64,000 bases of DNA from Papaver somniferum (GCF_003573695.1 NC_039362.1:179375690-179439689); one strand, 5' to 3'. Positions 1 to 11,238 are shown, counted from the first letter of the stretch. Notes: generated by a model from the letters alone, not told the origin. Numbers and translations are program-made.

Positions 1-173
1 ATTTCAAGAACAGCTCGGCGCACATCTAAGATTTGTTTTGCGCCGAACCATACCCTGTAACCGCCGCAGAAACATGATTTTGACGAATTAAATCAATCAA
101 ACCAATCAAAAACATCAAATACGAGATGGGTTTGTAAAACTAACCTTCTTATTCTCATTTGTGGAGTTGGTTC

Positions 174-305
174 TTATTCAATCTCTTCTTCCGGTTGATT
201 TTGTGGTTGATTTTGAGTTTCTTCTTCACTCTCTAAATCTTCTTCTTCTTCAATGGGTTGTTCAATCGCTCGATTAGAACGAGATACTGGCTTACGGCGA
301 ACCAT
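174..305 (-). CDS. small acidic ORF, 43 codons, function unknown
   Basis: An ATG-initiated minus-strand reading frame of 43 residues. It opens with a basic, Ser/Arg-rich start (MVRRKPVSRSNR) followed by an acidic and Gln/Pro-rich tail (runs of Glu, then alternating Gln-Pro). The stop is at 174-176, and an AAG-GT donor-like sequence follows about 20 bases further on, so this may be the first exon of a longer gene running off the left edge. No domain is recognisable. The composition resembles the disordered leader of transposon-encoded proteins, but that is only an impression. Confidence 0.3.
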   Translation of the reverse strand: MVRRKPVSRSNRAIEQPIEEEEDLESEEETQNQPQNQPEEEIE

Positions 306-735
306 TATATAGATGAGTTTAATCGTCGACTAAATTTTCACGAATCGACGATTAAATTTCCGCGATGATACGATGAAAAAAAGGAAGAAGAAGGGTTCGG
401 CTGTTGTGGAGGAGGAAGAAGAAGGGGTTAGGGATATGAAACTGATTTTGGTTTATTGATTATAGGTTTTTGTATTAGGGATAGGGATAGATTAGTAGTA
501 ATTTAGAGAATTTAAGGGCATATAGGTAATTGAACCACCCCATAGGGTACCCTTTATAAGGTCACCCAATTTAGGACTAGTCCTTTGTATGCCTTGAAAG
601 TTTTAGGCATGCCCAAAATTAGTGTTCCATTTTTATGTCTCAGTCTGCATTTGAACGGATATGGGCTTGGATGGCTGTCCCAAGCCCAATCTCCAACAGT
701 AGACGCTCCATATATAAATTTTACATTTGTACTCG
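306..735. other. no gene seen; AT-rich flank
   Basis: About 430 bases with a GAA/GAG-rich stretch near 375-425 and no convincing gene, terminal repeat or RNA. It may include the promoter and 5' UTR of the small minus-strand ORF at 174-305. Confidence 0.4.
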
Positions 736-743
736 GTCATGAT

Positions 744-1100
744 TAGGGGTGCACATACCCTACCCATACCCGCCAACCCTACCCTACCCGCCAGTTTTTT
801 AACCGTATCCTATTCTATCCACTATTTGGCGGGTAGAGTGGCGGGTAAAGATTTTCTTAACCGCCAGTAAACGGGTAGGGTGGCGGGTATAGGCCATATC
901 CTACCCACCCTACCTAGAAATGCACATACCCTATTCCTACCCGCCAATCCTACCTTACCTGCCAGTTTTTTAACCGTATCCTACCATATCCATTATTTGG
1001 CGGGTAGGGTGGCGGGTAAAGATTTTCTTAACCGCCGGTAAACGGGTAGGATGGCGGGTATAGGCCATCTCCTACCCACCCTACCCGTTGTGCAGCCCTA
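744..1100. mobile_element. hAT-type MITE with 8-bp target-site duplication
   Basis: A 357-bp non-autonomous DNA element. Its termini are inverted repeats: TAGGGGTGCACA at the left, TGTGCAGCCCTA at the right (11 of 12 positions pair). It is flanked by a perfect 8-bp duplication, GTCATGAT, at 736-743 and 1101-1108. The 8-bp duplication with short TA-G-rich termini is diagnostic of the hAT superfamily. It has no coding capacity, so it must have been moved by an element elsewhere. The interior is unusual because it is a tandem duplication, annotated separately. Confidence 0.85.
751..1092. repeat. two-copy 171-bp tandem duplication inside the hAT MITE
   Basis: Copy 1 (751-921) and copy 2 (922-1092) align with an offset of exactly 171 bases and about 90% identity by eye. 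Each copy is rich in GGCGGGTA / TACCCGCC words on alternating strands, so each can fold on itself. The duplication is wholly inside the MITE termini. Confidence 0.8.
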
Positions 1101-1365
1101 GTCATGATAGAAGATGAGATCATAAACGCTGACAAAGTATCTCTAGACAATTTTTTTTTCTTTGGAAGCCATTGTCTCCAATTACAGATTTACAGTGCTA
1201 AGCCCGTACAAAATACAAACATGCAATTGCATAATGTTCATAGTGAATTCCATATAAAGAGTGCTTATTTTAGAGTGAGGAGGTAACCGGAAAGAGAGCT
1301 TACATTTTTTTGGAGAAGAAATGGTGTTAGTTGGCTACTTGGCCACAATAATTCTTTACGGAACT

Positions 1366-1844
1366 TGTAGCTGCAGGTTTTCCTACAACCACATCTCACT
1401 ATAATTATAATCAATACTAAGTAATCATCCTGAATTCGTTATTGATTATCAAGACTTAAGTCGATTTACAAGATGGATACAAGTATTACAACAATTCTAC
1501 TTGTAAACCTAAACTCACTTTCTCTCTCTTCCTATTTCTTTTTCAAGACTTGTCCTAGAATTCTCTCGAAAACAATGACTCTCTCTCCTTTATATAGGAC
1601 TTTACATAGTGGATGACAGCTAAGAATCCAATTATTTTCGGGATCGCCATGCGACATATTCGCTCATATACAATCGCTCATCTTCTCCTAGTATACTTCT
1701 TCGCATAATTCTTCATACTTTACTCATGACTTTGCTGACATCATCTGGTGCGTCATCTCGACTTTGCTATGTGCGATGCTCTTCATGCAGGTTGTATTCT
1801 TCACTTCGCGTAATTATTATCGTGTTCGATATTTAACTCCTACA
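1366..1844 (-). repeat. 3' LTR of the Ty3 element (left copy)
   Basis: 479 bp, with TG...CA ends in both orientations and about 95-96% identity by eye to the copy at 9371-9849. It is flanked on the left by the GAACT duplication and on the right by the polypurine tract. Confidence 0.92.
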
Positions 1845-1857
1845 TTTGCCTCTTCTC
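1845..1857 (-). other. polypurine tract
   Basis: On the minus strand the 13 bases adjoining the 3' LTR are GAGAAGAGGCAAA, nearly all purines. This is the expected position of the plus-strand DNA primer and confirms that the element runs on the minus strand. Confidence 0.7.
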
Positions 1858-2090
1858 ATATTGCTTATTATTCAGAGTGAGCGATGTGAGAAATTCTCCT
1901 CTTGCAAATCGCACATGCTTGTCTTTTTTCATTTTAGTTTGCCGACAATTTTCCATATTTCAAGCTCCCCTTATGTACGCGTGTCCTTTTAACCACTCAT
2001 CTTTTGACACGTCTCTTTTAACCATAAGTTTTTATCCGTTCATTTCATCGCATTAATGAGAGTAAATCTTGAAAAACGGGTCGCCCTTTC

Positions 2091-2099
2091 CTATATATT
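2091..2099 (+). promoter_or_regulatory. TATA box of the antisense gene
   Basis: CTATATATT lies 81 bases before the ATG at 2180 and is followed by a pyrimidine-rich leader. It is on the strand opposite to the retrotransposon transcript, so the antisense gene appears to have its own promoter just inside the 3' LTR. Confidence 0.5.
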
Positions 2100-2179
2100 C
2101 TCTTCTATCTTACTCCCTTTATCTCCTTCTTTCTTCTTCACCTCCTCTGCAAATTCATATTCTTCATTCCTATTCTTTA

Positions 2180-4764
2180 ATGGCTCCAGCTGGTAAAAAG
2201 ATGGAGATCGAATTTAACAAAGTGAAAATTGACTTCAATCAAAGGGGTTCTTCCTTCTTCATGGAATTTCGCATCCAAACTTAATCTTGATCTAATCATA
2301 TCTGAGCAATGGAATAAACGAAGAATCATCGTTTCATTAGGTCAACTTCAATTCTTACCAATTCCTTTATATAATCCTGAAATTCCTCTTTTTTATAGAA
2401 TTCTTGCTGATGAGAGATTCGCACGAGGAATGTTTCAGTTGAGTGGTGACGCTATCAGGATACCATTAGAGTATGCTCGCCGCGCAGCTGGTCTTGGAAA
2501 TTCTTATCCTGATGAAGTGCAAAAAGAGGATCATCGTGATAAAATTATAGATCCTGCTGAGTATACTCTTGATAATTTGTTTAAGAATTATTACGTCGCT
2601 ATTATGAAGAGTAATGTAACTAAGTGGTTTTTCGCATAAGAAGAGTAGATGGTATCGCTGAAGATGAAAAGATGATGCGAGACGTTGATTGGAATTCAAA
2701 TTCTAATCGCGCTGCTCGCAGATCCAATGACTCCAGTTGGCTTAATTGTCCTGTCATCTTAGAAGGGTCCTTTGTATCTGGTAGAGCTGCGGATGGTTAT
2801 GATAATCCTCTGCCCGGAGATTTCTCTCTCTACCAACCTTGGGAATTCAAATTACTCGAAAATGAGAAAAATAAAGTAGTGGTATGTGATCCTCTTAATC
2901 CAATTTGTAAATTTTTTGTAACCTACTTGTATCTGATTTCTGCTCTTTCGCAGTATGCCGAAAAGGTCAGTACCTCACTCAAGGTATCATCTTCGCAGAA
3001 TAAAGAAGTAAGAAACACACCTTCTATTTTAACAATATTGTTGCCTCTGTTTCTTATCTTGATTATTCGCGTAGGTGAATCCTTTGAACGAAAAACTTTT
3101 AGGAAAAAGCAAGAGACCTCCTAAAAAGCTCGCGTCGAAAACTTTATCCAAGAAATCATCATCAAAAGAAGATGTCTCTAGAAAGCGTGCAAGATATGAT
3201 TCCTCTTCAGGCTCAGAATCTTTAGAAGGAAATACTTTGGCTTCTGAAGAAGAGCTATTGATTGATTCGTACCATAAGAAGTTGTATGATATTTTTCCTG
3301 GGGATGCTTTTGCTACTCTCGAAGATGAAGAAACATAACGTGCCTTCAGGATGGTCTCAAAGATCTGTATTGTTCTTGAATTGGGGGATCGATCTCTTCG
3401 CGGAGCTTCCTCTGCGATAAACTCAGATTTTCAATTTGCAATGAGTGGCTTGGTAATACTTCTGCATCATTTGCCTTTGCTCCTTTCTTTACTATTTCTT
3501 CTGTTGCTTATGATGTTTTTATCTCAACAGAGTGCTCGGGTAGCTTATGCAACTTCTTTAGACAATGAGAGAAAACTTCGCAAGTTGCAAGACGAGAATA
3601 CTACACTGAAACACGGGAAGTCTATTCTTTCAGATGCAAATGTGAATCTTACCACCGAGAATACCAAACTTAAAAATGAGAATTTAACTAATTCTCAATT
3701 GGTTCTTCAAGATCGAGAAATAAATAAGGAACTCATTGGTATGCAACTTATACTTCCTCACTCCTTTTCTTTTATGCGGTCGTCTGCACTTCTTACTTAG
3801 TTATCTTCGCAGACCTGTATAACCTTTCAGATGAAGCGACTAATCTTCCCGATGTTGAAATTCTTTTAGAGAACCTCAATTCTTCTTTAAATAATTATCC
3901 TACTCGAGGATTTGAAAATCTTAGATTGGAAGAACTAAGATTAAAATATACTACCCTTAGAGAACGTCATAAAAATGAATTATCCGTTGCTAATAACTTC
4001 AACCGACGTTTTTACGAGGAGAGAGAAGCAACTCAAATATTGGAGGCGAAGAAGAATAAACTTATTATTGAGAAAGATGAAATCACTCTTAAGGGTGCGA
4101 AAGCACTAGAACAATTTCAAGAATCCCTTATTGAGGTTAAGATAGAACGTGACTCAGCTTGCCATGAGAGAGACATTCTTATTGAGGAAATAAATTTAAT
4201 TCGATCTCAACTCCTTATAGAAAACGAAGCCTAATTTAAGTGGGATGCTAGAGTTTTGAACGATGCTAGAAATAATTTAGGTGTAAATGTTAGCCTTCAA
4301 ACTGAGCATTCTACACTGGTCGCGGACATAATTTCCAATTATGAAGGTCATTTGTTGCTCTTTGATCTTCATTCATATTTTCTAAGAATAATTGTCTGTT
4401 ATCTTAACTCTTTTATTAATGATTCGCAGAGAAAGAGAAGGAATATCAAAAGAGAGTTACAGAGCTAGAAACTCGCTTGGATGCTAAGGAAGAAGAATCA
4501 TCTGCTCGTAACTCAAAGTATCAACAACTGAAGCAGAATTGGTTTAACTTAGTCCAGAACAACAATAACGATGCTAATCGTTCTCGTGAGGCTTCTGTTA
4601 AAAGAGTTTGTCTAGAGAATGGTATTCCTTTGTCGAAATACAACTTTTCAGCGATTCCTGAAAATGTACCCATTCCTGATATCCAAGTTACTAATGGAGA
4701 AGAAGATTATGAAGAAGAAATTAGTAATTCTGAGTCTGGGCGAATTGAAGAAGATGAAAGTTGA
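2180..4764 (+). pseudogene. antisense multi-exon gene carried by the Ty3 element (coiled-coil protein)
   Basis: A gene transcribed opposite to its host retrotransposon. Five introns of 67-83 bp with GT-AG ends fit the reading frames: 2882-2953, 3008-3074, 3453-3530, 3739-3812 and 4347-4429. Acceptors are mostly TTCGCAG-like, and the two phase-1 introns (3739, 4347) restore frame exactly. The protein would have an N-terminal globular part, a basic Lys/Ser-rich stretch (exon 3), a long coiled coil (exons 4-5), and an acidic C-terminus. Damage is light: a frame change near 2225-2280 compensated near 2624-2640, plus in-frame TAA codons at 3336-3338 and 4232-4234. I do not recognise the N-terminal domain. 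The layout resembles the antisense genes reported in Tat-lineage elements, but homology is untested. A TATA box sits at 2091. Confidence 0.7.
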
Positions 4765-6184
4765 TTGTTTCTTCTTGTTGTAATATACTTGTAAATTCTT
4801 GTAAATTCAGTTTGCATATTTTTAATATGATTCTTCTTTCATTCGCTTCATATTTATGACTTCTTCATATGCATGTGAGATTTATCAAAATGGGGAAAAT
4901 AACATTTCCTTTGCATTCCCATTCTTGTCTCTTGTTATTTTGGAAGATTTTGATAAACCAAAAATTAATTTGGTGCGAGCATTATAATTAATTTATTTTC
5001 TTGTATTATCTAGGAGGTCTTATTTTTTCCTTCCTATCTTGCCTCATTTTTGTGCGACGAGATCGCAAGCGGTCTTTGTATTTTAGTACATCAACCCATT
5101 GATCTCGTCTTATCTTTTTCTCTTGTATTATTTCCTCTTCAGGTTTGTCGCATAAATATCAGAAGTATTAATACTCCCATGAGTAAAAGCCTTATAATAT
5201 TTACGTCTTTTGACACAATTCAGCTCCCTAATGGAGGGTGTCGTCCTTATTTTCCTCTCTGATTGCCCCTTCAAGGAAGCTTACCTCTATCTGGTTAAGA
5301 TTATGGCTCTTCCCATCCAGCTTTTCAAAAACCAGTTGATTTCGCAATCTCGCATACACTACCTATAGGGTTTATGGAAGCAAGATTGCACCCTAAGTGG
5401 GGTGTCTTCGGACCGAGTGCATCATAGTCAGGACTTGTCAAGAGTGTAAAGGTACGCTCCAGACATCCTGGGCACTCTTGACTCAACCGTGTACCTCGGC
5501 GCCCTGATCGAGTTCCTGCACTCCTTAGGAGAGCCTTTCTCACCTTAGTTTCTCAATCTAATATTGTTATCTTAGAATGAAAGTTTAAGGTATCTCTCCC
5601 GGATGGGCATCATCGTTTTATTCTCACCCCAAATTATCTCCACAACTCAAGTTCCGGGGTCGGTGTATCCTTCCCTTGAGTCATGCCTTCTAGGTATTTC
5701 CAATTATGACGTGCGATAGGTCTTACTATTTTACCTCTTGCATATGAGCGAATTAGGGTGCACGCCATATTTGGATACCTATCCAATCAGATAATAAATA
5801 TCATTTTCTGTAGCCTTTTATAAAGGTCTTATTATAAATATTTCTCTTTGTGTTTTCTTATTATGGATTTACCATATGAAACTTCCAATCTTTTAACTCG
5901 TACAACTCTAGTACATAAATGTTTTTATTGAATCACCTTGCTCAAATAAAATCATACACATTCATTCTACGCATTTGTCTTCTTCACTTTTGAATCTTCG
6001 TAAATTCGCATATGTTTATAACCATTCAATTGGCATTGTGCGAAAGTCGTTGTGCCTTCCACCTTTTGATATTTTGTCTCCACCTAACTTGTTTCTCTTC
6101 CTCATAATGATTCTTGATTTTAAACATTCCCATCTAATAAATTCCAGCACTTCGCATACTTGTTTCTCAACTTTGTACACCACA
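4765..6184. other. non-coding interior of the Ty3 element
   Basis: This is the stretch between the antisense gene and protease, where polymerase genes would be expected. I find no RT, RNase H or integrase motif on either strand. It holds a relatively GC-rich block (about 5370-5530) in an otherwise AT-rich sequence, and several short open frames without family features. Confidence 0.55.
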
Positions 6185-6648
6185 TCAAACATCAACCATT
6201 AATCTCTCTGCTCTCTGACTATCTGCTGCATGTTGTTTCCAATTTCTTCTCTTGGATTCTCTTGCTTCACATCTATCAACATCAATTTCTTGACAATTTT
6301 TGCTTTCAACTGTTTCCCCTCTTATAATTCCAACACCTTGAGGTAAAGGAAACTTGATGCATTGGTGAAATGTTGATGCAACAACGAGTATACCATGCAG
6401 CCATGGTCTTCCAATAAGAGCATTATATGGTGATTCAACATCCACTACACAGAATGTGATATATGTTGGTAAGATTTGTAGAAGAATTCGTATAGTTACC
6501 TCCCCTTTTGGTTTGTTCGCAGAACCATTAAAACCATAAATTTTGTATGTTGAACGGATCAACTCGTCATCTCTTCCACCCATTGTTTTATATGTGTGAT
6601 AAAATAGAATATCCACAGAACTTCCAGTGTCTATAAGAATTTAATTTA
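6185..6648 (-). pseudogene. retropepsin-type aspartic protease domain
   Basis: On the minus strand the catalytic DTGSS motif is encoded at 6631-6617, preceded by hydrophobic residues. It is followed by the usual retropepsin succession, including a YGFNG flap-like segment and an ALIGRPWLH motif near the C-terminal part, as in plant Ty3 proteases. An in-frame stop lies just upstream of the DTG motif, which separates it from gag. The protease would process the Gag polyprotein. Downstream of it the normal polymerase cassette is missing. Confidence 0.8.
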
Positions 6649-6790
6649 TCTCCCAGGTGTTTTTCTCATTTTCTTCCTCATCTTCTTCTAACAGTTTTGG
6701 ATTAATTCCCAATCTCACCACCAATGGGCACTCATGTGATGTTTTTCCTTCTGGTATTTCATCTGCGCTAAACGATATTTTTTGCCTTTG

Positions 6791-7273
6791 TCAGTCTTTC
6801 AAAGATGATATTTTTTCCAGGTTGAGAATTTCCCTTCCTTCAGCATCTCTTGCATATACTCGACTTAAGACATTATCATGAAAATCTTCTATATGTTTGA
6901 ACGAATGTATGATCGAGTTACAATATAAATTCTTTGCCTTCGCTCCCACTTCAATAACAAATGTACTCCTGTCCTCCTTCGCATATTTATTTCCTTGAGG
7001 TGGTGGTGGTGGTAAATTTCTTGGCTGATTCAGTAAGAAATGGTCCAACTTCCCTTGCTCGATCATTTGAAATATAATCTTTCTCACATTTCTGCAATTA
7101 CTTGTTGTGTGTCTGTGGAATCTATGATAGACACAAAATTCTTTACTCCTCCTCCCTGGCGGTGGCTCTTCGCCTGCATTATGTGGTTCTGGAATATCAT
7201 CCATTAGGAGAGCAGCTTCCCATACTTTATCCACTGTAGTGTTCAACTTTGGCAGATTTACTTGTTCCCACAC
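6791..7273 (-). pseudogene. gag C-terminal part with CX2HX4HX4C zinc-binding motif
   Basis: A minus-strand frame of 160 codons containing a Cys/His motif, C-x2-H-x4-H-x4-C, near residue 47-60. It is followed by a Pro-rich stretch and a segment leading to protease. It lies in the same frame as the upstream gag block (7586-7945); the 300 bases between them are open apart from a few stop codons (for example at 7586-7588 and near 7391). So this was one gag-pro reading frame. It would bind RNA in the capsid. Confidence 0.7.
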
Positions 7274-7585
7274 TATTCTTCCAACTTTCTTGTTATAATG
7301 TGTTTGCTGTCCTGCAGAGCTTTCTGGTTGAATTGTATCAGTACCTCCATATTTTTGAAGTTGCTTGTCTCTGTACTCTTAATCAAACTATGTTTGATCT
7401 GCACTTCCCATAACCACTATCTTTTGTTCCATTTTCGCATTACTCCTTCCTTGATTACCCTGCGATGTACTCGCAATAGCATTTGTGAGCCTCGGAAGTA
7501 AACTTGTATTTCCACCTTTCGAATCAGATATTGCAACTGGGTAAGATTCCATGTCTCTTTGCTTTTCTTCGAGGTCTATATATTC

Positions 7586-8163
7586 TTATTGAAATTCGCG
7601 CAGTTCGGAAATTGTGATTGTATCCTTTACTTTGAAAATTTGGTTATATAATAGGTGTGTTGCAAAGAGAGCATTAATGAATGCGAGAATAAGATGTCGC
7701 TCATCCACCCGTCTTCCCATTTCACTACACGTTGTTCTCCAACGAGTCGTTAGATGACGCAAACTCTCATTTGTTCTTCTGCGAAGTCCGAATGCAGTCT
7801 CAATCCCTGGTCTTGATAGATTATTACTTATGTATTGCCCCAAAAATACATTTTGTATATGATTAAATGAACCAATGGATTCTACAGGTAGGCCTTCAAA
7901 CCATTTCAAAGCTTCTCTGCTAGACTTGCAGCAAAATATTTGCACATTACTGCATCATAATTTTCCCACTGCAATAAACATCTAGAGTAATCTTTCACAT
8001 GTTGTATCGCACATGCACTTCCATCAAATATACTTATAAATGCCGGTAAACTGCACTTAGATGGTATCAGTGCTCTTTGAATTTCTTTTGTAAATGGAGT
8101 TTTTCCAGCTTCCTCCACTGCTTCCTCTAGTTGTCTTCTTCCATCATTTCTCTTTGTAGTCAT
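7586..8163 (-). pseudogene. retrotransposon gag (capsid) domain, frameshifted
   Basis: Two overlapping minus-strand frames (8163-7906 and 7945-7586) together give a plant Ty3 Gag domain. Its core has the ALKWFEGLP block and a later RRTNESLRHL segment, both typical of Retrotrans_gag. A single-base deletion near 7918 moves the reading frame, and a nonsense codon ends the block at 7586-7588. Gag forms the virus-like particle. Confidence 0.8.
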
Positions 8164-8196
8164 TATTTATCTTAATTCTTCCATCTCCTTAAGAAT

Positions 8197-9009
8197 TTAT
8201 TCGCTTAATGATTGATCCAGATCCTCTCGCATGGGTCTTTTTAATCTTTCTTGTCTCAACCTATTCTCATGATTGTTTTGGCGTATTGCCTCTTGTATCT
8301 CATGTTGTTCAGTTTCCTCTCTTCTTCGCCTACGCCTTTTAGTATTGGCTTCAATTTGTACTCTATCATGTCTTTCTTCATTGCCTGTGCAATCATATCG
8401 ATGTCTTAACATTTCTCTTTCTTGTGGTGTAACTCGACCTTGATCTATATCATCTATGCGATGACGCTCGTGTCCCCTTACTCGATTATCAATATGACGC
8501 AATCCGCTTTGTAATTCTCTTTCTTCTAACTCTTCCCTTCTTCTCTGTCTACCTCTCGCACGTGCTATCTCTCGTTCGCGCTCATACTCGTCTCTCAACA
8601 TTTCTCTACCATGTAATATCATTTGTCCTTGCTTTGGATCCTCTTCTTCCCTTTCACAATTAGTATTTGCACGGCGAATAAGTTCGCGTGGGTGTTCATA
8701 TCGATTAGTTGCTAAGTCAATTACACGTCTCCTTTCCCTTTGATATTCCAAATTTTCATCTTCTTGCGAGTTTCCTTCAACGACTTTCATATGTTGCCTT
8801 CGCCTATCATTTCTTCGATTAGATTGGCTCTGTCGGGAAGAACTCCTACTGGATCTTGACCTTGAGTGTGTAGCACTCCTTGACCTTTGTTCTTGTAATC
8901 TAAGATTCTCTTCTCGTAAATCATCATTTTGACGGATTAAATTCGCACGCTCCTTTTCTTCTCTCTTTCTTTCAATTATTAATTTTTGCCTAAGCTCTGC
9001 AATCGTCAT
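8197..9009 (-). pseudogene. gag N-terminal leader, highly charged coiled-coil and Arg/Ser-rich
   Basis: 270 codons beginning with an ATG at 9009. The start is a coiled coil (residues about 1-45), then an SR-dipeptide stretch (about 45-75), then two imperfect copies of a charged segment marked by REMLR (about residues 133 and 195). It sits between the 5' LTR and the capsid domain in the same frame as the start of the capsid block, separated by stops at 8197-8199 and shortly after. Ty3/Tat elements often have an extra leader here; the function is unknown. It could have been a separate protein rather than part of Gag. Confidence 0.55.
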
Positions 9010-9370
9010 ATTTCCTTCACTCGCTGTAATTGGTTCTTCGTTCCCAATTCTCTATCCTTCGTCTGTAGAATTCGTCTTCGTAGTATGGACACTCAATCTA
9101 TCATAATCTATCTCGTTATTCTTCCCTTGCTCTTGCTGAGATTCAATTCGAATTTCTGTTCTTTGATGTTCTTCCATTTTTCTTCTTGTTGCTCAAGATT
9201 TGTAATTCGTCTTCGGTCAACAAGTCTGTGACTTCTCCTAGTTGTCATTCCTTGTTCAACAACAAACTCGATCCTTACCATTTCTAAATTTTTAGATCTC
9301 ACTTTTTTCCTTAAAATCTATGATATACTATCAGGAATTAGCATCCAGAGCTGTTTTCTAGCGGCAAAAA

Positions 9371-9849
9371 TGTAGTTGCAGGTTTTCCTACAACCACATC
9401 CCACTATAACTATAATCAATACTAAGTAATCATCCTATATTCTTTATTGATTATCAAGACTTAAGTCGATTTACAAGATGGATACAAGTATTACAACAAT
9501 TCTACTTGTAAACCTAAACTCACTTTCTCTCTCTTCCAATTTCTTTTTCAAGACTTGTCCTAGAATTCTCTCGGAAACAATGACTCTCTCTCGTTTATAT
9601 AGGACTTTACATAGTGGATGACAGCTAAGAATCCCACTATTTTCGGGATCACTATGTGACATATTCGCTCATATACAATCGCTCATCTTCGCCTAGTATA
9701 CTTCTTCGCATAATTCTTCACACTTTACTCATGACTTTGCTGACATCATACGGTGCGTCATCTCGGCATTGCTATGTGCGATGCTCTTCGCGCAGGTTGT
9801 ATTCTTCACTTCGCGTAATTATTATCGTGTGCGATATTTAACTCCTACA
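9371..9849 (-). repeat. 5' LTR of the Ty3 element (right copy)
   Basis: 479 bp, matching the left copy end to end and followed by the GAACT target duplication. In element orientation the leader adjoining it (9370 downwards) reads TTTTTGCCGCTAG. This might be a damaged primer-binding site, but I cannot match it to a tRNA. Confidence 0.92.
9594..9602 (-). promoter_or_regulatory. LTR promoter TATA box
   Basis: CTATATAAA on the minus strand inside the 5' LTR, followed by a GA-rich initiator region. The same box is at 1589-1597 in the other LTR. It would drive the gag-pro transcript leftward. Confidence 0.5.
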
Positions 9850-9854
9850 GAACT

Positions 9855-10592
9855 GGAAGGCTAAAACTCACAGTTAATGTATTTTAGAGTCTCATTGTAG
9901 ACGGTATATTACCTGCCGGCGGGAGAGATGTGACTTACAATATGTTATCAAGTACTGAATAACATAAAAAGCCATGAATGAGTCTCTGTTGCTATAGGGG
10001 ATCTTACTCAAAACATTCATTAATTTTATACAAGAAAAAATTAAATTACATAATTGGGTGCACAACAATAAAAAGACATACACACATTACATTAGATCTA
10101 TCTAATTCAATTCTTGGCTGCAATAAATTAATACACCCAGATCATAATTTCTTTATCTGATTCCATTATGTAATAACAAGTATCTCCTCAAAGCCTCATT
10201 TTTCAGAAAAGCTTAGATGACAAAAGATCATCTCCCTTTGCATACGACTAAGTTTACTGAGAAACCCTATGCCATATCATACCTTGATATCATGCTTTCT
10301 ATTTCCAAGAAAAAGCTTTCGCTGCTGTTTTATACTATTGTTATGAGAGGAAAAATCATTATGCTATTTGATTACTAAATAGTTGTTTTTCTGCTCCATA
10401 AGATTCCGCTGCAAAATCACACCACCCTAACTAATTTACAACACTCCTCCATTTGTGTTTGTTGATGTACAGAAACGAAAACTGTAATTCCTCCTCTTCT
10501 CTCGTAGCCTCTCTTAGAGTAGTGTAGATCTGAAATGAAACTGTAATTTGACTTTGATGGCCTGTGTGTGAAATTAGGTCATTTTCTTTATA
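9855..10592. other. pre-insertion flank; possible 5' end of a minus-strand gene
   Basis: This sequence continues the flank seen at 1109-1360, joined across the Ty3 insertion. On the minus strand, 10590-10400 looks like a 5' leader with a TTTTGCAG acceptor-like site near 10410, but no reading frame of substance follows. I cannot call a gene. Confidence 0.3.
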
Positions 10593-10621
10593 CTAGATGC
10601 TGCGCTCCGTGCGTTGCACGG
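10593..10621 (-). mobile_element. Helitron 3' terminus (minus orientation)
   Basis: Read on the minus strand: a hairpin CCGTGC-AAC-GCACGG (10621-10607), ten bases, then CTAG (10596-10593), followed by T. A GC hairpin shortly before a terminal CTRR with a 3' flanking T is the Helitron 3' signature. The body must extend to the right, perhaps to 12.5-13 kb, but I could not place the 5' TC end. Confidence 0.6.
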
Positions 10622-11238
10622 GCCTAGATATCTTGTTTAGAAAAAACAGTAAAATGCTAAAAATGATAGTATAAAATATGTTTAGTAACTGTGTTCTAAA
10701 TTAATAATCATTTCTTAAGCTAATTAACCCCTCTTCTTTTCACAAACCGCATTCTATGAGATAACTGTACAACAATATCTTCTTGGAAGCTAAAAAATAT
10801 ACACTTGAGACCAAGGGAAGATGAGCAATATTCACATACTACTGCACTATTGTGAACATACTCGCATACATGATAAAATTACTTCATAGATTCTACTAAC
10901 AAACAAGATCTAATAAAGAAATTAAGAAGCGAGAGACTTATCTTGGCAGTTGAACCCCAATTAGAACCCAAGTAAACTGTGAAACCATTTTTGTTATACT
11001 TTGAGCTTATCATACTACTTACCAAGGGATCAAGACGAAGTAACCAAACTACGCAAGTCGAAATGCAGTACGGGGATAAGACTCATCTTGACCTTTAAGC
11101 CTGAAGCTAGCGGAGTAGCATTATAAACTGAGAGACTAATATTAATTTTCATAGCTTGAATTAGGTTAGCAATTAGTATATCTAACAGGATATGTTTTCT
11201 AACATAGTGAACATTAGATGTACCAATTGTAACCAAAT

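Larger units (their letters stand above)
1366..9849 (-). mobile_element. Ty3/Tat-like LTR retrotransposon, gag-pro only, with antisense gene
   Basis: An 8,484-bp element bounded by two 479-bp direct LTRs and a perfect 5-bp target-site duplication GAACT (1361-1365 and 9850-9854). In element orientation (minus strand) the order is 5' LTR, gag leader, gag, CX2HX4HX4C motif, aspartic protease, about 1.4 kb without genes, an antisense spliced gene, polypurine tract, 3' LTR. There is no trace of reverse transcriptase, RNase H or integrase, so it is non-autonomous. The gag-protease type and the presence of an antisense gene both point to the Tat lineage of plant Ty3 elements; that placement is inference. 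The two LTRs differ at roughly 20 sites, so the insertion is not recent. Confidence 0.9.

Noticed and set aside
1104..1286. 60-codon ORF after the hAT MITE
   Set aside because: It starts inside the target-site duplication and has no domain or conserved context.
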